A stretch of DNA of 50,719 nucleotides from Pseudoalteromonas arabiensis. GTDB lineage: Bacteria; Pseudomonadota; Gammaproteobacteria; Enterobacterales; Alteromonadaceae. Position numbers and translations under genes: made by a program. The DNA lies in assembly GCF_001550155.1 (NCBI RefSeq), contig NZ_LRUF01000024.1, forward strand, positions 607,970 to 658,688, given 5' to 3'. The notes under the pieces were generated by a model that worked only from the letters and a program-made list of their open reading frames with translations, ran no database searches and was not told where the DNA came from. Shown here in pieces: positions 35,489 through 45,206 of this stretch; the first letter of the stretch is position 1, and every line of letters starts with the position of its first letter.

Positions 35489-36682
35489 CTAGTAAACTTT
35501 ACATATCAAGCCTTTTAGATAAAAACCTTCTGGGTAGCTGCCAGCAATAGGGTGGTCAGCTGCTTGGTTTAATCGCTCCATGATGAGCAGCTCTTTTCCT
35601 GCATCGAGGGCTGCATCAGCCACGACTTTTTGAAATAAATTCTGTTCCATTAAACCAGAGCACGAGAAAGTGAGTAATGTTCCACCTGGTTTTAGAATTT
35701 GCATCGCAATCATATTGATATCTTTATAACCACGACATGCACCGGTGAGCTGTGCTTTATTATCGGCGAATTTAGGTGGATCCATTACAATGGTATCAAA
35801 TAGTTTACCTTCATCACGGTATTGGCGTAGTAACTTAAATACATCTTGCTTAACAAAGTCGACCTTATTTAGATCAAGGTTGTTATGCTCTACATTACGC
35901 TGAGCTGTATCAAGTGCAGGTTGTGATACATCAACATTGGTCACATGTTTACAGCCGCCTCGTAAGGCATAGAGCGAAAATGTGCCTGTGTAGCTAAAGC
36001 AGTTGAGAACGGTTTTATCTTTAGAAAAGCGTTCAAGGGCTGCACGGCTATCACGTTGATCTAGGTAAAAGCCTGTTTTATGACCTTCTAAAATATCTAC
36101 TTCAAGCTTTAGTCCATTCTCTTCGATGAGCACAGGCTCAGTCGGGGCATTACCCCAAAGCACGCCTTTTATTGGATCTAACCCTTCTTTAGTGCGCACG
36201 TCTACATCAGAACGCTCGTAGATATCAGAACCTGGAAAAATAGCCATTAATGCCGCTACAATCTCGCCTTTATGACGCTCAGCACCAGCACTCAATAATT
36301 GGCATACTAGTACGTTATCAAATTTGTCGATGGTGATACCTGGTAGATAATCAGACTCAGCAGCACATAAACGAAAGCCTGTTAGGCCACCTTCGCTGAT
36401 CACTTGCTGGCGTGCATCATAAGCACGGCGAAGACGTTTTTCGAAGAAGGCTTGGTCTATAACTTCGTGTTGGTCAAAGCTCCACACACGTGCGCGTATT
36501 TGTGATTGTGGGCTATATGCCGCTATTGCGAGAAATTTACCGTCATTATCATAAATAGTAACCGTATCGCCTAGCCCTGGTTTACCTTTTACTTTTTTAA
36601 TGGCTTTAGAGAACACCCAAGGGTGCTTTCTTTTTAATGATTTTTCTCGTCCAGCTTGTAGGTAAATAGCAGATGACATAGG
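35489..36682 (-). CDS. rlmI: 23S rRNA (cytosine1962-C5)-methyltransferase RlmI
   Basis: A 397-residue protein aligning along its whole length with E. coli RlmI (396). The N-terminal PUA domain contains [18 protein letters not shown], followed by the linker [23 protein letters not shown] motif [26 protein letters not shown], and the catalytic-cysteine region [10 protein letters not shown]. It methylates C1962 of 23S rRNA. I chose ATG 36682 ([10 protein letters not shown]) because it matches the family start; the frame is open to 36790 but that part is unrelated. It is divergent from the HD-domain gene. A shorter PUA-less relative lies at 4641-5567. Confidence 0.95.
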   Translation of the reverse strand, partial: PMSSAIYLQAGREKSLKRKHPWVFSKAIKKVKGKPGLGDTVTIYDNDGKFLAIAAYSPQSQIRARVWSFDQHEVIDQAFFEKRLRRAYDARQQVISEGGLTGFRLCAAESDYLPGITIDKFDNVLVCQLLSAGAERHKGEIVAALMAIFPGSDIYERSDVDVRTKEGLDPIKGVLWGNAPTEPVLIEENGLKLEVDILEGHKTGFYLDQRDSRAALERFSKDKTVLNCFSYTGTFSLYALRGGCKHVTNVDVSQPALDTAQRNVEHNNLDLNKVDFVKQDVFKLLRQYRDEGKLFDTIVMDPPKFADNKAQLTGACRGYKDINMIAMQILKPGGTLLTFSCSGLMEQNLFQKVVADAALDAGKELLIMERLNQAADHPIAGSYPEGFYLKGLICKVY

Positions 36683-36814
36683 GATTCTCGCGTCAAATAA
36701 AAGGGGGCATAGTTTAATGAAGCACCGGCAAACATACAATGAATGTTTTGAACAAATCCTGTAACCACGGTAAAGTAAGTATAATTTCAATCAGTTAATG
36801 GTAACAGCCGCTTT

Positions 36815-37462
36815 ATGCAGCCAAAAATAGACTTTGCAGAACTGGAAACTCAATGTCGAGATTTTATTTTATCTTTACTCCATGCCGATGTGGCACACGA
36901 TATTAGCCATATTGAGCGAGTGGTGCGAGTTGCAAAACAGTTATGCATTGCTGAAAAGGCCTGTATGGAGGTTGTTCTTCCGGCTGCATGGTTACATGAT
37001 TGTGTAGCGGTGGCAAAAAATCACCCTGATCGTTCAAAGGCATCGACCATGGCGGCGGATAAAGCGTTAAGCTTTCTCAGCTCGATAAATTACCCACAGC
37101 AATATTTCAATGCGATTCACCATGCTATAGCGGCACATAGTTTTAGCGCAAATATTGCTGTGCAAAGTGTTGAGGCACAAATAGTACAAGATGCAGATCG
37201 AATGGACGCACTCGGTGCTATTGGCGTTAGCCGCTGTATGAAAGTGGGCGGCTCTATTGGCCGCTATCTTTACCATAAAGATGATCCATTTTGTTTAAAT
37301 CGCGAGCCAGACGATAGCAAATATACCCTAGATCACTTTTTTATAAAGCTATTACACATCAGTGAGAGCATGAATACCCCCTCAGCAAAAGATGAAGCGA
37401 ATAGACGTACAGAGTATATGCAGGCCTTTTTAGAGCAGCTTAAATCAGAGATTGGAGAATGA
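36815..37462 (+). CDS. HD-domain phosphohydrolase (YedJ-like)
   Basis: A 215-residue HD-superfamily protein. Metal-binding residues are visible as HDISHIERVVRVA (first His-Asp), AAWLHDCV (central HD) and QDADRMDALGAIGVSRC (distal Asp). This layout resembles E. coli YedJ, a predicted nucleotide or phosphate-ester hydrolase with no settled substrate. It is not an HD-GYP domain. A TATAAT at 36780-36785 may be its -10 box, with no convincing -35. Its stop overlaps the next ATG as ATGA, so the VOC protein is co-translated. Confidence 0.85.
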   Translation: MQPKIDFAELETQCRDFILSLLHADVAHDISHIERVVRVAKQLCIAEKACMEVVLPAAWLHDCVAVAKNHPDRSKASTMAADKALSFLSSINYPQQYFNAIHHAIAAHSFSANIAVQSVEAQIVQDADRMDALGAIGVSRCMKVGGSIGRYLYHKDDPFCLNREPDDSKYTLDHFFIKLLHISESMNTPSAKDEANRRTEYMQAFLEQLKSEIGE

Positions 37463-37857
37463 CAATGGCAGTTCCTTTGCTAAACGGGGTGGATCATTGT
37501 CACCTAAATGTTGATGATTTGGCGCAAGCGGTGACATGGTATCGAGATGTGTTGGGTTTTTCTGTGGTACCAGAGCTTGCGTTTTGGGATGAGGGAAAAG
37601 GCCCATTAACGCTTGAAGATCAAGCAAAAACGATTCGTCTCGCGCTATTTGAAGCATCAGGAAACAGTAAAGGCATTGCTTTTAGTGTAAACGCGGCGCA
37701 ATTTCTAGCATGGCTTTCGCATCTATCAAAGTTCGATATTAAAACGGTCATCGCTGATCATGATGTGACTTATTCTATGTACTTTAAAGACTGTGCAGGC
37801 AACAGCCATGAAATCACCTCTCATGATTACGAGGGGATTAAAAAAGGTCTTGAATAA
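37459..37857 (+). CDS. VOC/glyoxalase-fold protein
   Basis: A 132-residue vicinal oxygen chelate fold protein. DHCHLNVDDLAQAVTWYRDVLGF is the first beta-alpha-beta unit with a His ligand near residue 14. The second half ends with MYFKDCAGNSHEITSHDY, with Glu and His in ligand-like positions. The family includes glyoxalase I, fosfomycin resistance enzymes and dioxygenases; the function here is unknown. The first ATG (37459) overlaps the HD-gene stop; a second ATG two codons later (37465) is equally possible and has GGAGA better spaced. The gene end overlaps the terminator of the opposite rpfG-like gene. Confidence 0.83.
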   Translation: MTMAVPLLNGVDHCHLNVDDLAQAVTWYRDVLGFSVVPELAFWDEGKGPLTLEDQAKTIRLALFEASGNSKGIAFSVNAAQFLAWLSHLSKFDIKTVIADHDVTYSMYFKDCAGNSHEITSHDYEGIKKGLE

Positions 37858-37864
37858 GACCTTT
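37843..37864 (-). terminator. Rho-independent terminator of the HD-GYP regulator gene
   Basis: AAAGGTCTT (minus strand 37864-37856) and AAGACCTTT (37851-37843) form a 9-bp stem with a 4-base loop, followed on the minus strand by three more T. It lies 10 bases after the regulator stop and overlaps the last codons of the VOC gene. The plus side has no T-run. Confidence 0.8.
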
Positions 37865-37874
37865 AAACCGCTTT

Positions 37875-38864
37875 TTAGCGAGAATAAGTATTTTTAATTT
37901 CGATGATAGAATCAATTTGACCAATAAATAAATCGATGAGTTGTGGGTCAAAGTGTTTGCCTGATTCAGCTTTTAGTAGCTCTACCGCTTTTTCAACTGG
38001 CCAAGCGTCTTTATAAGGGCGCACAGAGGTAAGTGCATCAAATACATCAGCAATACTCACTATTCGACCTTCAATACTGATCTCTTCGCCTTTTAAACCA
38101 TACGGATAACCTGTTCCGTCCCATTTTTCGTGGTGCTCAAGAGCAAGCTTGTGCGCGAGTTGTAACAGGGGAGAGGGTGAGTCTTCAAGTATTTTTGCAC
38201 CAATGATCGCATGTTGTTTCATATGCTCAAATTCTGTGGCATCTAAACGACCTGGCTTTAACAGTATCGAATCAGGGATACCAATTTTCCCTACATCATG
38301 CATGGGAGCTGCTTGCCTTAACTGCTCTGCTTGGTATTCGCTCATGCCATATGCTAATGCGAGGACTTTACTATAACGACTCATACGAGCAATGTGCTCA
38401 CCCGTGTCGGTATCTTTATATTCGGCAGCACGACCCAGACGATTAATAAGATCAATATGCGCTAATTGAAGTTGTTCAGCTTGAATAAGTGATAAGTGTG
38501 TTTTAACGCGTGCACGCACAATTGCAGGGCTAATTGGCTTGGTGATGTAATCAACTGCACCTAACGCAAACCCTTCAGACTCGTCTTGCTCGTGTGCAAG
38601 TGCAGTCACAAAAATAACAGGAATATGTGCAGTGTGTTGATTAGACTTTAAAACCTTACATACTTCAAAACCATTCATATCAGGCATCATGATATCGAGT
38701 AAAATAAGTTTGGGTGGTTCATTTTCAATGAGTTGTAAGGCTAATTCACCCGATTTAGCAAATGACAACCTGTAATCATTGCCAAGAACTTCACGCATCA
38801 CTTTTAAATTTGCAGGTTCATCGTCCACGACGAGAATTCTTTCACGTTCGGAAATGTGGCTCAT
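37875..38864 (-). CDS. Response regulator with HD-GYP c-di-GMP phosphodiesterase domain (RpfG-like)
   Basis: A 329-residue protein with an N-terminal receiver (DD at 14-15, phospho-acceptor Asp57 in LLDIMMPDMNG, Lys109 in ITKP) and a C-terminal HD-GYP domain. The HD pair is at 189-190 (APMHDVGKIGIPD), the second metal-binding block at ALEHHEKWDGTGYP (243-254) with intact GYP, and RIVSIADVFDALTS follows. All signatures of active c-di-GMP hydrolysis are present. Its ATG overlaps the stop of the MHYT hybrid kinase (ATGA, 38861-38864), so they are translationally coupled. That kinase is the obvious phosphodonor. The product should lower c-di-GMP in response to the kinase signal. Confidence 0.94.
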   Translation of the reverse strand: MSHISERERILVVDDEPANLKVMREVLGNDYRLSFAKSGELALQLIENEPPKLILLDIMMPDMNGFEVCKVLKSNQHTAHIPVIFVTALAHEQDESEGFALGAVDYITKPISPAIVRARVKTHLSLIQAEQLQLAHIDLINRLGRAAEYKDTDTGEHIARMSRYSKVLALAYGMSEYQAEQLRQAAPMHDVGKIGIPDSILLKPGRLDATEFEHMKQHAIIGAKILEDSPSPLLQLAHKLALEHHEKWDGTGYPYGLKGEEISIEGRIVSIADVFDALTSVRPYKDAWPVEKAVELLKAESGKHFDPQLIDLFIGQIDSIIEIKNTYSR

Positions 38865-41800
38865 GATAACTCCTCATGTTCAGTGATACTCTGTTTTAAA
38901 TTCGCTAATACAGTGTTGGCTGCATCAAAGTCGAAATTATCGAAGTGTTTGCAAATGTCAGCAACGGTTTCTTTATACCTGTGCGGTGCTAGAGCGTACA
39001 CTTGACTAAGTAGCTCATCATCTATTTCAGCATGCTGTGCTTGCGTCTGTAATGTGTCAATTAAAGGTAAAAAATCATCGATAGCTACTTCATCATCTAA
39101 TTGATTATCAGTGTTATCATCCTTCGTTTGTTCAACCATTGCCAACAGGGTATGCCATTCTGTTTCGCATGCAGCTAATTGTGATTGAGCTTGGCTATGA
39201 TCTATTGTTTTTTCTACTTGAGACAGTAAATATACTAGATTCGTTAATGTTAAGTTCCCTGCAACACCTTTTAAAGTGTGCAAAATCATTTGCCGCTCTT
39301 TTTTATCCAGTGTGGCTTCTTTTAAACGTAGAACACTGTTTTTATGGTTAGCAAGGAATGCACTTATTTCAGTATTGAGTTTTTCCTTGCTGCCCCACAT
39401 TTGAATGCCTTTCGCGTAATTAATATGCTGTTTTTCTAGTTGTGTACTTTGATTTGAAATTGCCTTGATCTCAAGGCCAAGCACCTTGGCTATTTCGTGA
39501 TTTACTTGTTGAATATCGACAGGTTTATTTGCAAAACCGTTCATGCCTGCTTGTTTAGCCGTTAGCTTATCTTGCTGTAAAACGCTGGCTGTGAGGGCGA
39601 TTATCGGTGTCTTTTTATGCTGTTTTTGTTGTTCAATGTCGCGAATTCTTTTAGTGGCAGTGATGCCGTCACATTCAGGCATATGAATATCCATTAAAAT
39701 GACATCAAAATCCTGCTGCAAAAATAGCTCAATAGCTGCTAAACCATCACTGGCAGTGGTGACGGTATGTCCTGACTGAGAGAGCAAAATATTAAGTAAC
39801 TCAACATTTTGTTCTATATCATCAACAACCAGTATACGTAGTGGCGGTAGCGTAAGTTGGTTGTTACTCAGGTTATCTACTTTATCAATTTCACCTTCGC
39901 TCAGTGCTAGAGTAAAGAAGAAACAACTACCTTTTCCTTCTGAGCTAACAGCACTAATCGTTCCGCCCATAAGCTCGACGAGCTGCTTACTGATTGTTGT
40001 GCCAAGACCTGTCCCACCAAAACGACGGGTCATAGTGCCATCTGCTTGTTCAAATGGCTGAAATATTGCTTTTAGTCGGCTTTTTGCGATGCCGATACCG
40101 GTATCTTGAACCTCAAAAAACAGGTGATCATTTTGAGTTTTACTAACACTAATAGTAACAGAACCTGATTCTGTAAATTTGATAGCATTGCCTATAAGGT
40201 TGTTTAATACTTGGCGTAAACGAGCCTCATCACCTATGTACACTGGCGCAATATTGTCCGCAATTCTTAAATCAAGTAGCAGGTTTTTCCTTTTTGCCTC
40301 AAGCCAAAAGGTTGAAACTATATTGTCGAGTAGGGCTTGCAGATTGAAATGTTCGTAGTGTATGTCAAGTTTGCTTTTTTCTAGCTTGGCTGAATCGAGT
40401 ACATCATTGAGTAAATGTAATAACGAACGTGCTGAGCTATTTACGGTCACAATATGTTTTTGCTGCTCTTTATTAAGTGGGCTGTCCATTAATATATCGC
40501 TAAAACCGATAATTGCGTTCATCGGTGTGCGGATCTCATGGCTCATATTTGCCATGAAAGATTGCTTGGCTTGGGCAGCGGCTTCTGCTTCATGTTTCGC
40601 TTGCATAAGGGATTCTTCATACTCATGGCGATCTGTAATGTCTACCAGTACACCATCAATCCACTTTTCATCAGCATCGGCGGTTTCGTTGATAGAGCCT
40701 TGATCTAGAACCCACACTGTTTTACCACTGCGGTGACGAATACGATATTCAACAGCGTATTGATTATTCTTAGCAATAGCCTCGGCCATTACTTCTGAAA
40801 TATGAGCTTCGTCGTCTTTATTGATGATGTCTGAAAAAGTGATGGCTTGAGATACAAACTCTTGGTGGCTATAACCTGTTAAGTCCATAACTCTTGGACT
40901 TATAAACAACATACTCCAATGATCGTCTAATAAACAGCGAAAAACAGCGCCAGGTGTGTTATTCATTAATGTGCGATATTGCTGTTCTTTTTCCTCTAAA
41001 CTCTTTTGTAGCGCGCGCTGCTCTGTTAAGTCGGTTATGAAGCCTACGAATAATGTTTCTGCATCAGGTTGCTTAGCTTCGCCAAGGCCCAAGCGAATTG
41101 GAAATTGGTGGCCATCTTTATGTCTTGCGCATACCTCTCGATTTACACCGATGACTTTTTTCAATTCATGATTTGCGCTGTTAGATAAAAAGCCATCATG
41201 TTGATTGGCAATGTCGTCATTGATGAGCATGTTAACATTTTTGCCTAGTACCTCTTCTTGGTTCCAACCGAAAATGCTCTCTGCCGACTTATTAAAGCTC
41301 AAGATAGTGCCTTTAATATCTATGGTGACAATACCATCTATAGCGGTACTCAATATGGCATCTAAGCGAGACTCCTCTGCTGATTTTTCAGCTAACAGCA
41401 TACGATAACGGATCATACCGTTAATAATTCCGACGATAGCGGTGAGTAACACGGTTGCAAATGAAACACTCACGGCAATGAAAATCAGATGCGAGTTATC
41501 TTGGTTTTCAGAAAGGAAGGGCGAGGTTGCGACAAACCGTGTGGCAGCCATTCCCATATAATGCATTCCCGCAACGGCTAAGCCTAAAATGATGGCGCAG
41601 ATGACACGGTTTTGTAATTGACTGAGACGCTTAACATGATCTCTTAAATGAAAACGAGCATACAAACCAATAAAAGAGAGTAGCACAGCAACAACGATAG
41701 AGGCAGCAAACCATAGTGGATCGTAACGAAGTAAAGGGCTTAATTCCATTGCTGCCATACCAGTGTAATGCATCGTGCCGATGCCAGCACCTAACAGTAC

Positions 41801-42190
41801 AGAACTTATCAGTAGCTTTACGGTATGAGGAATATGACTGGCAGCTTTGTTACGTAAAAAAGACATACCCGTGTAACAGGTTAAAAAGGCAGGTACAAAT
41901 GAGAAGAAGGTGAGCCCAGGGGAGTAGCTTATTTTAGTACACAGCGAAAAAGCCAGCATACCAATGAAATGCATACTCCAGATACCACCCGAGAGTATTA
42001 ATGCGCTGGTTGCATTACTTAGCTTTTTATAGGAGTCAAAGCGGGTTCTGTCTGCTAGATCAATTAAGTGAAGTGAAAAATAAGCGGCAAATATAGCCGT
42101 TGCGATTGAGAGGATGACTAAACTCGGGTCATACACACCACTAATAATTAAGTTTGGATTTTGGTCAGTAATAAAAAATTTCGCTAGCAT
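38861..42190 (-). CDS. MHYT-domain hybrid sensor histidine kinase
   Basis: An 1109-residue inner-membrane kinase. In order: a seven-TM MHYT sensor (about 1-255) with three copies of the motif, WSMHFIGM (near 75), GTMHYTGMAAMEL and AGMHYMGMAATRF; two PAS domains (about 275-395 and 405-530); HisKA with MANMSHEIRTP (His about 550); HATPase with FGGTGLGT; receiver with ILMDIHMPECDG (Asp about 830); and Hpt with LHTLKGVAGN (His about 971). MHYT domains are proposed to bind copper and sense O2, CO or NO; this is a prediction for the family. It is coupled to the REC-HD-GYP gene and diverges from a globin-coupled diguanylate cyclase. Confidence 0.94.
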   Translation of the reverse strand: MLAKFFITDQNPNLIISGVYDPSLVILSIATAIFAAYFSLHLIDLADRTRFDSYKKLSNATSALILSGGIWSMHFIGMLAFSLCTKISYSPGLTFFSFVPAFLTCYTGMSFLRNKAASHIPHTVKLLISSVLLGAGIGTMHYTGMAAMELSPLLRYDPLWFAASIVVAVLLSFIGLYARFHLRDHVKRLSQLQNRVICAIILGLAVAGMHYMGMAATRFVATSPFLSENQDNSHLIFIAVSVSFATVLLTAIVGIINGMIRYRMLLAEKSAEESRLDAILSTAIDGIVTIDIKGTILSFNKSAESIFGWNQEEVLGKNVNMLINDDIANQHDGFLSNSANHELKKVIGVNREVCARHKDGHQFPIRLGLGEAKQPDAETLFVGFITDLTEQRALQKSLEEKEQQYRTLMNNTPGAVFRCLLDDHWSMLFISPRVMDLTGYSHQEFVSQAITFSDIINKDDEAHISEVMAEAIAKNNQYAVEYRIRHRSGKTVWVLDQGSINETADADEKWIDGVLVDITDRHEYEESLMQAKHEAEAAAQAKQSFMANMSHEIRTPMNAIIGFSDILMDSPLNKEQQKHIVTVNSSARSLLHLLNDVLDSAKLEKSKLDIHYEHFNLQALLDNIVSTFWLEAKRKNLLLDLRIADNIAPVYIGDEARLRQVLNNLIGNAIKFTESGSVTISVSKTQNDHLFFEVQDTGIGIAKSRLKAIFQPFEQADGTMTRRFGGTGLGTTISKQLVELMGGTISAVSSEGKGSCFFFTLALSEGEIDKVDNLSNNQLTLPPLRILVVDDIEQNVELLNILLSQSGHTVTTASDGLAAIELFLQQDFDVILMDIHMPECDGITATKRIRDIEQQKQHKKTPIIALTASVLQQDKLTAKQAGMNGFANKPVDIQQVNHEIAKVLGLEIKAISNQSTQLEKQHINYAKGIQMWGSKEKLNTEISAFLANHKNSVLRLKEATLDKKERQMILHTLKGVAGNLTLTNLVYLLSQVEKTIDHSQAQSQLAACETEWHTLLAMVEQTKDDNTDNQLDDEVAIDDFLPLIDTLQTQAQHAEIDDELLSQVYALAPHRYKETVADICKHFDNFDFDAANTVLANLKQSITEHEELS

Positions 42191-42327
42191 AATAACTCAA
42201 TATCGCTGCATATCATTATAGTCTAATACAAATCTACATGAATTTAGAGAAAAACCTACTATGTGAGTACGTAGGTTTGATTTCATTAGCTATATTTAAT
42301 TAACAGTTGTGTAGTTATAGGTCCTTT

Positions 42328-43398
42328 ATGCGTAGAACTGAGCAGACATTAGTAGAACAAATGCACATAAACGATGTTGAAATTCAGCATCGAATGAGCC
42401 TTCTTGGCCTCACCCCGCAGAGCCTAAAGTCTTTGAGTAATTATAAAGCGGTGATTGAGTCATCAATTGAGAATATGGTTAATGAGTTTTACCAAAAACA
42501 AACCGAAGTCGACGAAATATCTTTACTGATTGGTGATGCGGATACACTGACTAGGCTAAGAGATGCACAGCGACAATACATTATTGATTTATTTTGTGGA
42601 CGCTATGAACACGAGTATGTAAATAACCGACTGCGTATTGGTATGGTGCATAAACGGATTGGTGTTGAACCTAAGCTATACCTTTCGGCAGTGTGTACGC
42701 TCAAAGAAATAATTTTTGAGGTTTTGCGAACAACAATAATTGATCAAGCTGAGCTTAGTCTAACATTGCAAACAGTTGATAAATTGATTTACTTTGATAC
42801 CACGCTGGTTTTCGATACTTACATTGATAGCCTTGTCGGTGAAATAGAAAATGCAAAACGTCGTACCGAGGTTTATGCTAAAGGGCTAGAAGAAAAGGTG
42901 GCACAGCGCACACAAGAGCTTGAAAAATTAGCGAAATTAGATCCTTTAACCAATTTATATAATCGTAGAGTAATGCAAGAGCTGTTACAGCGAGACCTCG
43001 CAAGAGCCAGACGACATAAACTACCTTTAACCATTGTGTATTTTGATTTAGATAACTTTAAAGCAGTAAATGATACTCAAGGCCATCTAAAAGGGGACGA
43101 AGTGCTGAAATATATAGGACAATATCTTCATGAAAATATTAGGGAAATCGATATTCCATGCCGCTATGGCGGAGATGAGTTTTGTATGATTTTACCTGAC
43201 TGTGAAATACAAAATGCAATTATCATTTGCGATAAGCTAATAGCATCATTCGAAGCCCGTTATCCAGAACTTCATTTAAGTTTTGGTTTGGTTGCTGCCC
43301 CTCTCGATAGCACGGTTGATGCCGAGGAGCTAATTAATCGTGCAGACAAAAAAATGTATGAAGCAAAAAAACATCAAGGCTCGTTTATCGTTCACTAG
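42328..43398 (+). CDS. Globin-coupled diguanylate cyclase
   Basis: A 356-residue protein. The N-terminal globin-coupled sensor domain (about 1-165) has the proximal haem His108 in GMVHKRIGVEPKLYLSA, matching the HemAT/DosC pattern. A coiled linker follows (about 165-205). The GGDEF domain has DPLTNLYNRR, FDLDNFKAVNDTQGH and the intact motif RYGGDEF (GGDEF at 281-285). An RxxD product-inhibition site (R272-EI-D275) lies exactly five residues before it. It should make c-di-GMP in response to O2 or another haem ligand. I chose ATG 42328; the frame extends to a TTG at 42307, which adds residues without family support. It is divergent from the MHYT kinase and overlaps the channel gene tail to tail by 4 bases. 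Confidence 0.92.
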   Translation: MRRTEQTLVEQMHINDVEIQHRMSLLGLTPQSLKSLSNYKAVIESSIENMVNEFYQKQTEVDEISLLIGDADTLTRLRDAQRQYIIDLFCGRYEHEYVNNRLRIGMVHKRIGVEPKLYLSAVCTLKEIIFEVLRTTIIDQAELSLTLQTVDKLIYFDTTLVFDTYIDSLVGEIENAKRRTEVYAKGLEEKVAQRTQELEKLAKLDPLTNLYNRRVMQELLQRDLARARRHKLPLTIVYFDLDNFKAVNDTQGHLKGDEVLKYIGQYLHENIREIDIPCRYGGDEFCMILPDCEIQNAIIICDKLIASFEARYPELHLSFGLVAAPLDSTVDAEELINRADKKMYEAKKHQGSFIVH

Positions 43399-44375
43399 CG
43401 CGTCATACGTTTTACAAATACCACCACAAACAATGCAAGAGAAAAGCTACCACAAAATGCTTCAATAGCCGCTATAAGTCTTGAAAGGCCAATAGGCGTG
43501 ATGTCTCCATAGCCTAAGGTGGTAAAGGTAACGACACTAAAATAAATACTATTTAAAAGTGCTGATAAATTTTGTGAAAAGGAGTTATCAAAGTTTAGTT
43601 GCAAAACAGTATTGTCATAGCTCACGCCAAATAAAAAATAACAAATAGCACAACAGATTATCAGTGATAAGCTAAAGCGAATCACATTTTCAGGTTTTTC
43701 CCCATACCCACATAACATATCAATAAAGCTGGAGGTAATTTGCTTTGTAGAACCTTTGGGGTACTGTGCATGTCTCATGCGAAGTTCTTTATAAGTAAAG
43801 TTACCTGCGAGTTCAAAAAGGCCCTGATGTTCCGATGCTTTACGAAGATTTCGATAAATCTCTTCGGATTGTTCAAATAGATCATGTGCTTGACTATGTT
43901 GTTTATTTTTTCGCGCTTTAATTGCTTGCGATTCTTGTAATAACTTTTCTCCCAAATCAATATTATCGATGCGGCTATCGTTGAGTTTAACGCCAAGCAA
44001 GTTTGTGTCCTTCAAATCACAGTAATGCAGGCTCGCATTATGTAAATTTGCTTTCATGAGTGAGGCATTGGCAATTCTATTATTGAATAAATGTGCACCA
44101 GATAGGTTTGCTCGGTAAAAATTGCAGTAGGAGAGATCATAACCTTCTTCATCATCTTGCTTAATTAAGTTAAGCCCAGATAAGTTAGCTCTTTGTAATT
44201 GTAAGCCTTGTAATAACCCACCTTTTTTAGCGTAACGCTCCAATTTCTGCGTTAGTTCAAGCCCAGACTTATCAAATTTATTGTCGTGCCAAAAACAAAA
44301 GCCAGATCCCATATCAGTTTCTTGGCACTTTTTTCCTGTGGGAGAGGTATAACTACAACAGGGTTTATCAGGCAT
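43395..44375 (-). CDS. Pentapeptide-repeat two-TM ion channel with N-terminal Cys/His cluster
   Basis: A 326-residue protein with an unusual build. Residues 6-30 hold Cys6, Cys7, Cys17, Cys27 and His30 (C-X9-C-X9-C-X2-H), which looks like a small zinc site. About 58-150 are pentapeptide repeats (LQRANLSGLNL, YRANLSGAHL, KANLHNASL, LKDTNLLGVKL), a right-handed beta-helix. A helical segment follows, then TM1 (about 236-258), a pore loop with the potassium selectivity filter TFTTLGYGD, and TM2 (about 297-320). It is probably a tetrameric K+-type channel gated by its soluble N-terminal part; the ligand is unknown. It is convergent with the globin-coupled cyclase, overlapping by 4 bases. Confidence 0.87.
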   Translation of the reverse strand: MPDKPCCSYTSPTGKKCQETDMGSGFCFWHDNKFDKSGLELTQKLERYAKKGGLLQGLQLQRANLSGLNLIKQDDEEGYDLSYCNFYRANLSGAHLFNNRIANASLMKANLHNASLHYCDLKDTNLLGVKLNDSRIDNIDLGEKLLQESQAIKARKNKQHSQAHDLFEQSEEIYRNLRKASEHQGLFELAGNFTYKELRMRHAQYPKGSTKQITSSFIDMLCGYGEKPENVIRFSLSLIICCAICYFLFGVSYDNTVLQLNFDNSFSQNLSALLNSIYFSVVTFTTLGYGDITPIGLSRLIAAIEAFCGSFSLALFVVVFVKRMTR

Positions 44376-44463
44376 AAGAATGAAAACTTATTTGTTAGTC
44401 ATATTTATAGATTAGCAGGTATTTTACAGGGTAAAATGTAATACCAAGATTTTATGCATTGAA

Positions 44464-45165
44464 TTGGTTTATTTTTTGTTGGATTACACATTAAAACGCA
44501 GTAAACGTAGGAAAACAGTAGCGATTAAAGTAGCTCAGCAGCAGCTAACAGTCTACGCGCCGCACTTTGTACCACTAGGTGATATAGAGTCCTGGCTCGT
44601 GTCTAAAAAAGACTGGGTACAAGCACAAATTGCTAAGCAAACGTCACAAGCACAAATGCAGCAGTTGCCATTGGAAACGGGCGTAATAAACTTATTTAAC
44701 CAACCGTTAGCAATTAAGCTTAATAAAGGCAAAAGTAGTCACTGGCAACAAAATGAACGCTCAAGTGAGCTGAGCTTATCAGTGTCATCACGTGTAAAGA
44801 ATACAGAGAGTAAGTATTTGTCATTACTGGAAGACTTTTTACATCATAAGCTAGAGAGCTACCTTGAAATGCGTATTCACGACTACTGCTTGAAAATGCA
44901 GGAGGCCTTACCAGAACAGTTAAAAGTGCAACATTATAAACGTCGCTGGGGGAGCTGTAATCAACGTCGAGAGTTAACTTTCAACCTACACTTAGCCTGT
45001 GCGCCAACGTGGGTAATCGACTATGTAATTGTTCATGAACTTGCGCATTTAAAATATATGAATCACAGTTCTGTATTTTGGCAGCGTGTGAGTCGCTTTT
45101 ACCCTGATTATAAAAAAGCAAGTCAGTGGTTAAAAGTAAACGGTAGTCAGTTACGATGGCAATGA
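44464..45165 (+). CDS. YgjP-like zinc metallopeptidase (DUF45/M48-related)
   Basis: A 233-residue protein. The C-terminal half has the zinc motif VIVHELAHLKYMNHS (HExxH with a downstream His) preceded by KRRWGSCNQRRELTFN, the hallmark of the YgjP/WLM-like family. The N-terminal half begins YTLKRSKRRKTVAIKV, the beta region seen in these proteins. The substrate is not known. The start is uncertain: the frame opens with TTG at 44464 and has more TTG codons at 44476 and 44479; no ATG precedes the conserved part and no clear ribosome site is present. Confidence 0.85.
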   Translation: MVYFLLDYTLKRSKRRKTVAIKVAQQQLTVYAPHFVPLGDIESWLVSKKDWVQAQIAKQTSQAQMQQLPLETGVINLFNQPLAIKLNKGKSSHWQQNERSSELSLSVSSRVKNTESKYLSLLEDFLHHKLESYLEMRIHDYCLKMQEALPEQLKVQHYKRRWGSCNQRRELTFNLHLACAPTWVIDYVIVHELAHLKYMNHSSVFWQRVSRFYPDYKKASQWLKVNGSQLRWQ

Positions 45166-45206
45166 GATAATAAAAAATAGATATAAAGAGAAGTCGTTTA
45201 GAAAAG

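Noticed and set aside
34769..44375. A defence or phage island.
   Set aside because: The genes are signalling and housekeeping functions with uniform composition; no integrase, toxin-antitoxin pair, nuclease set or attachment repeats are visible.
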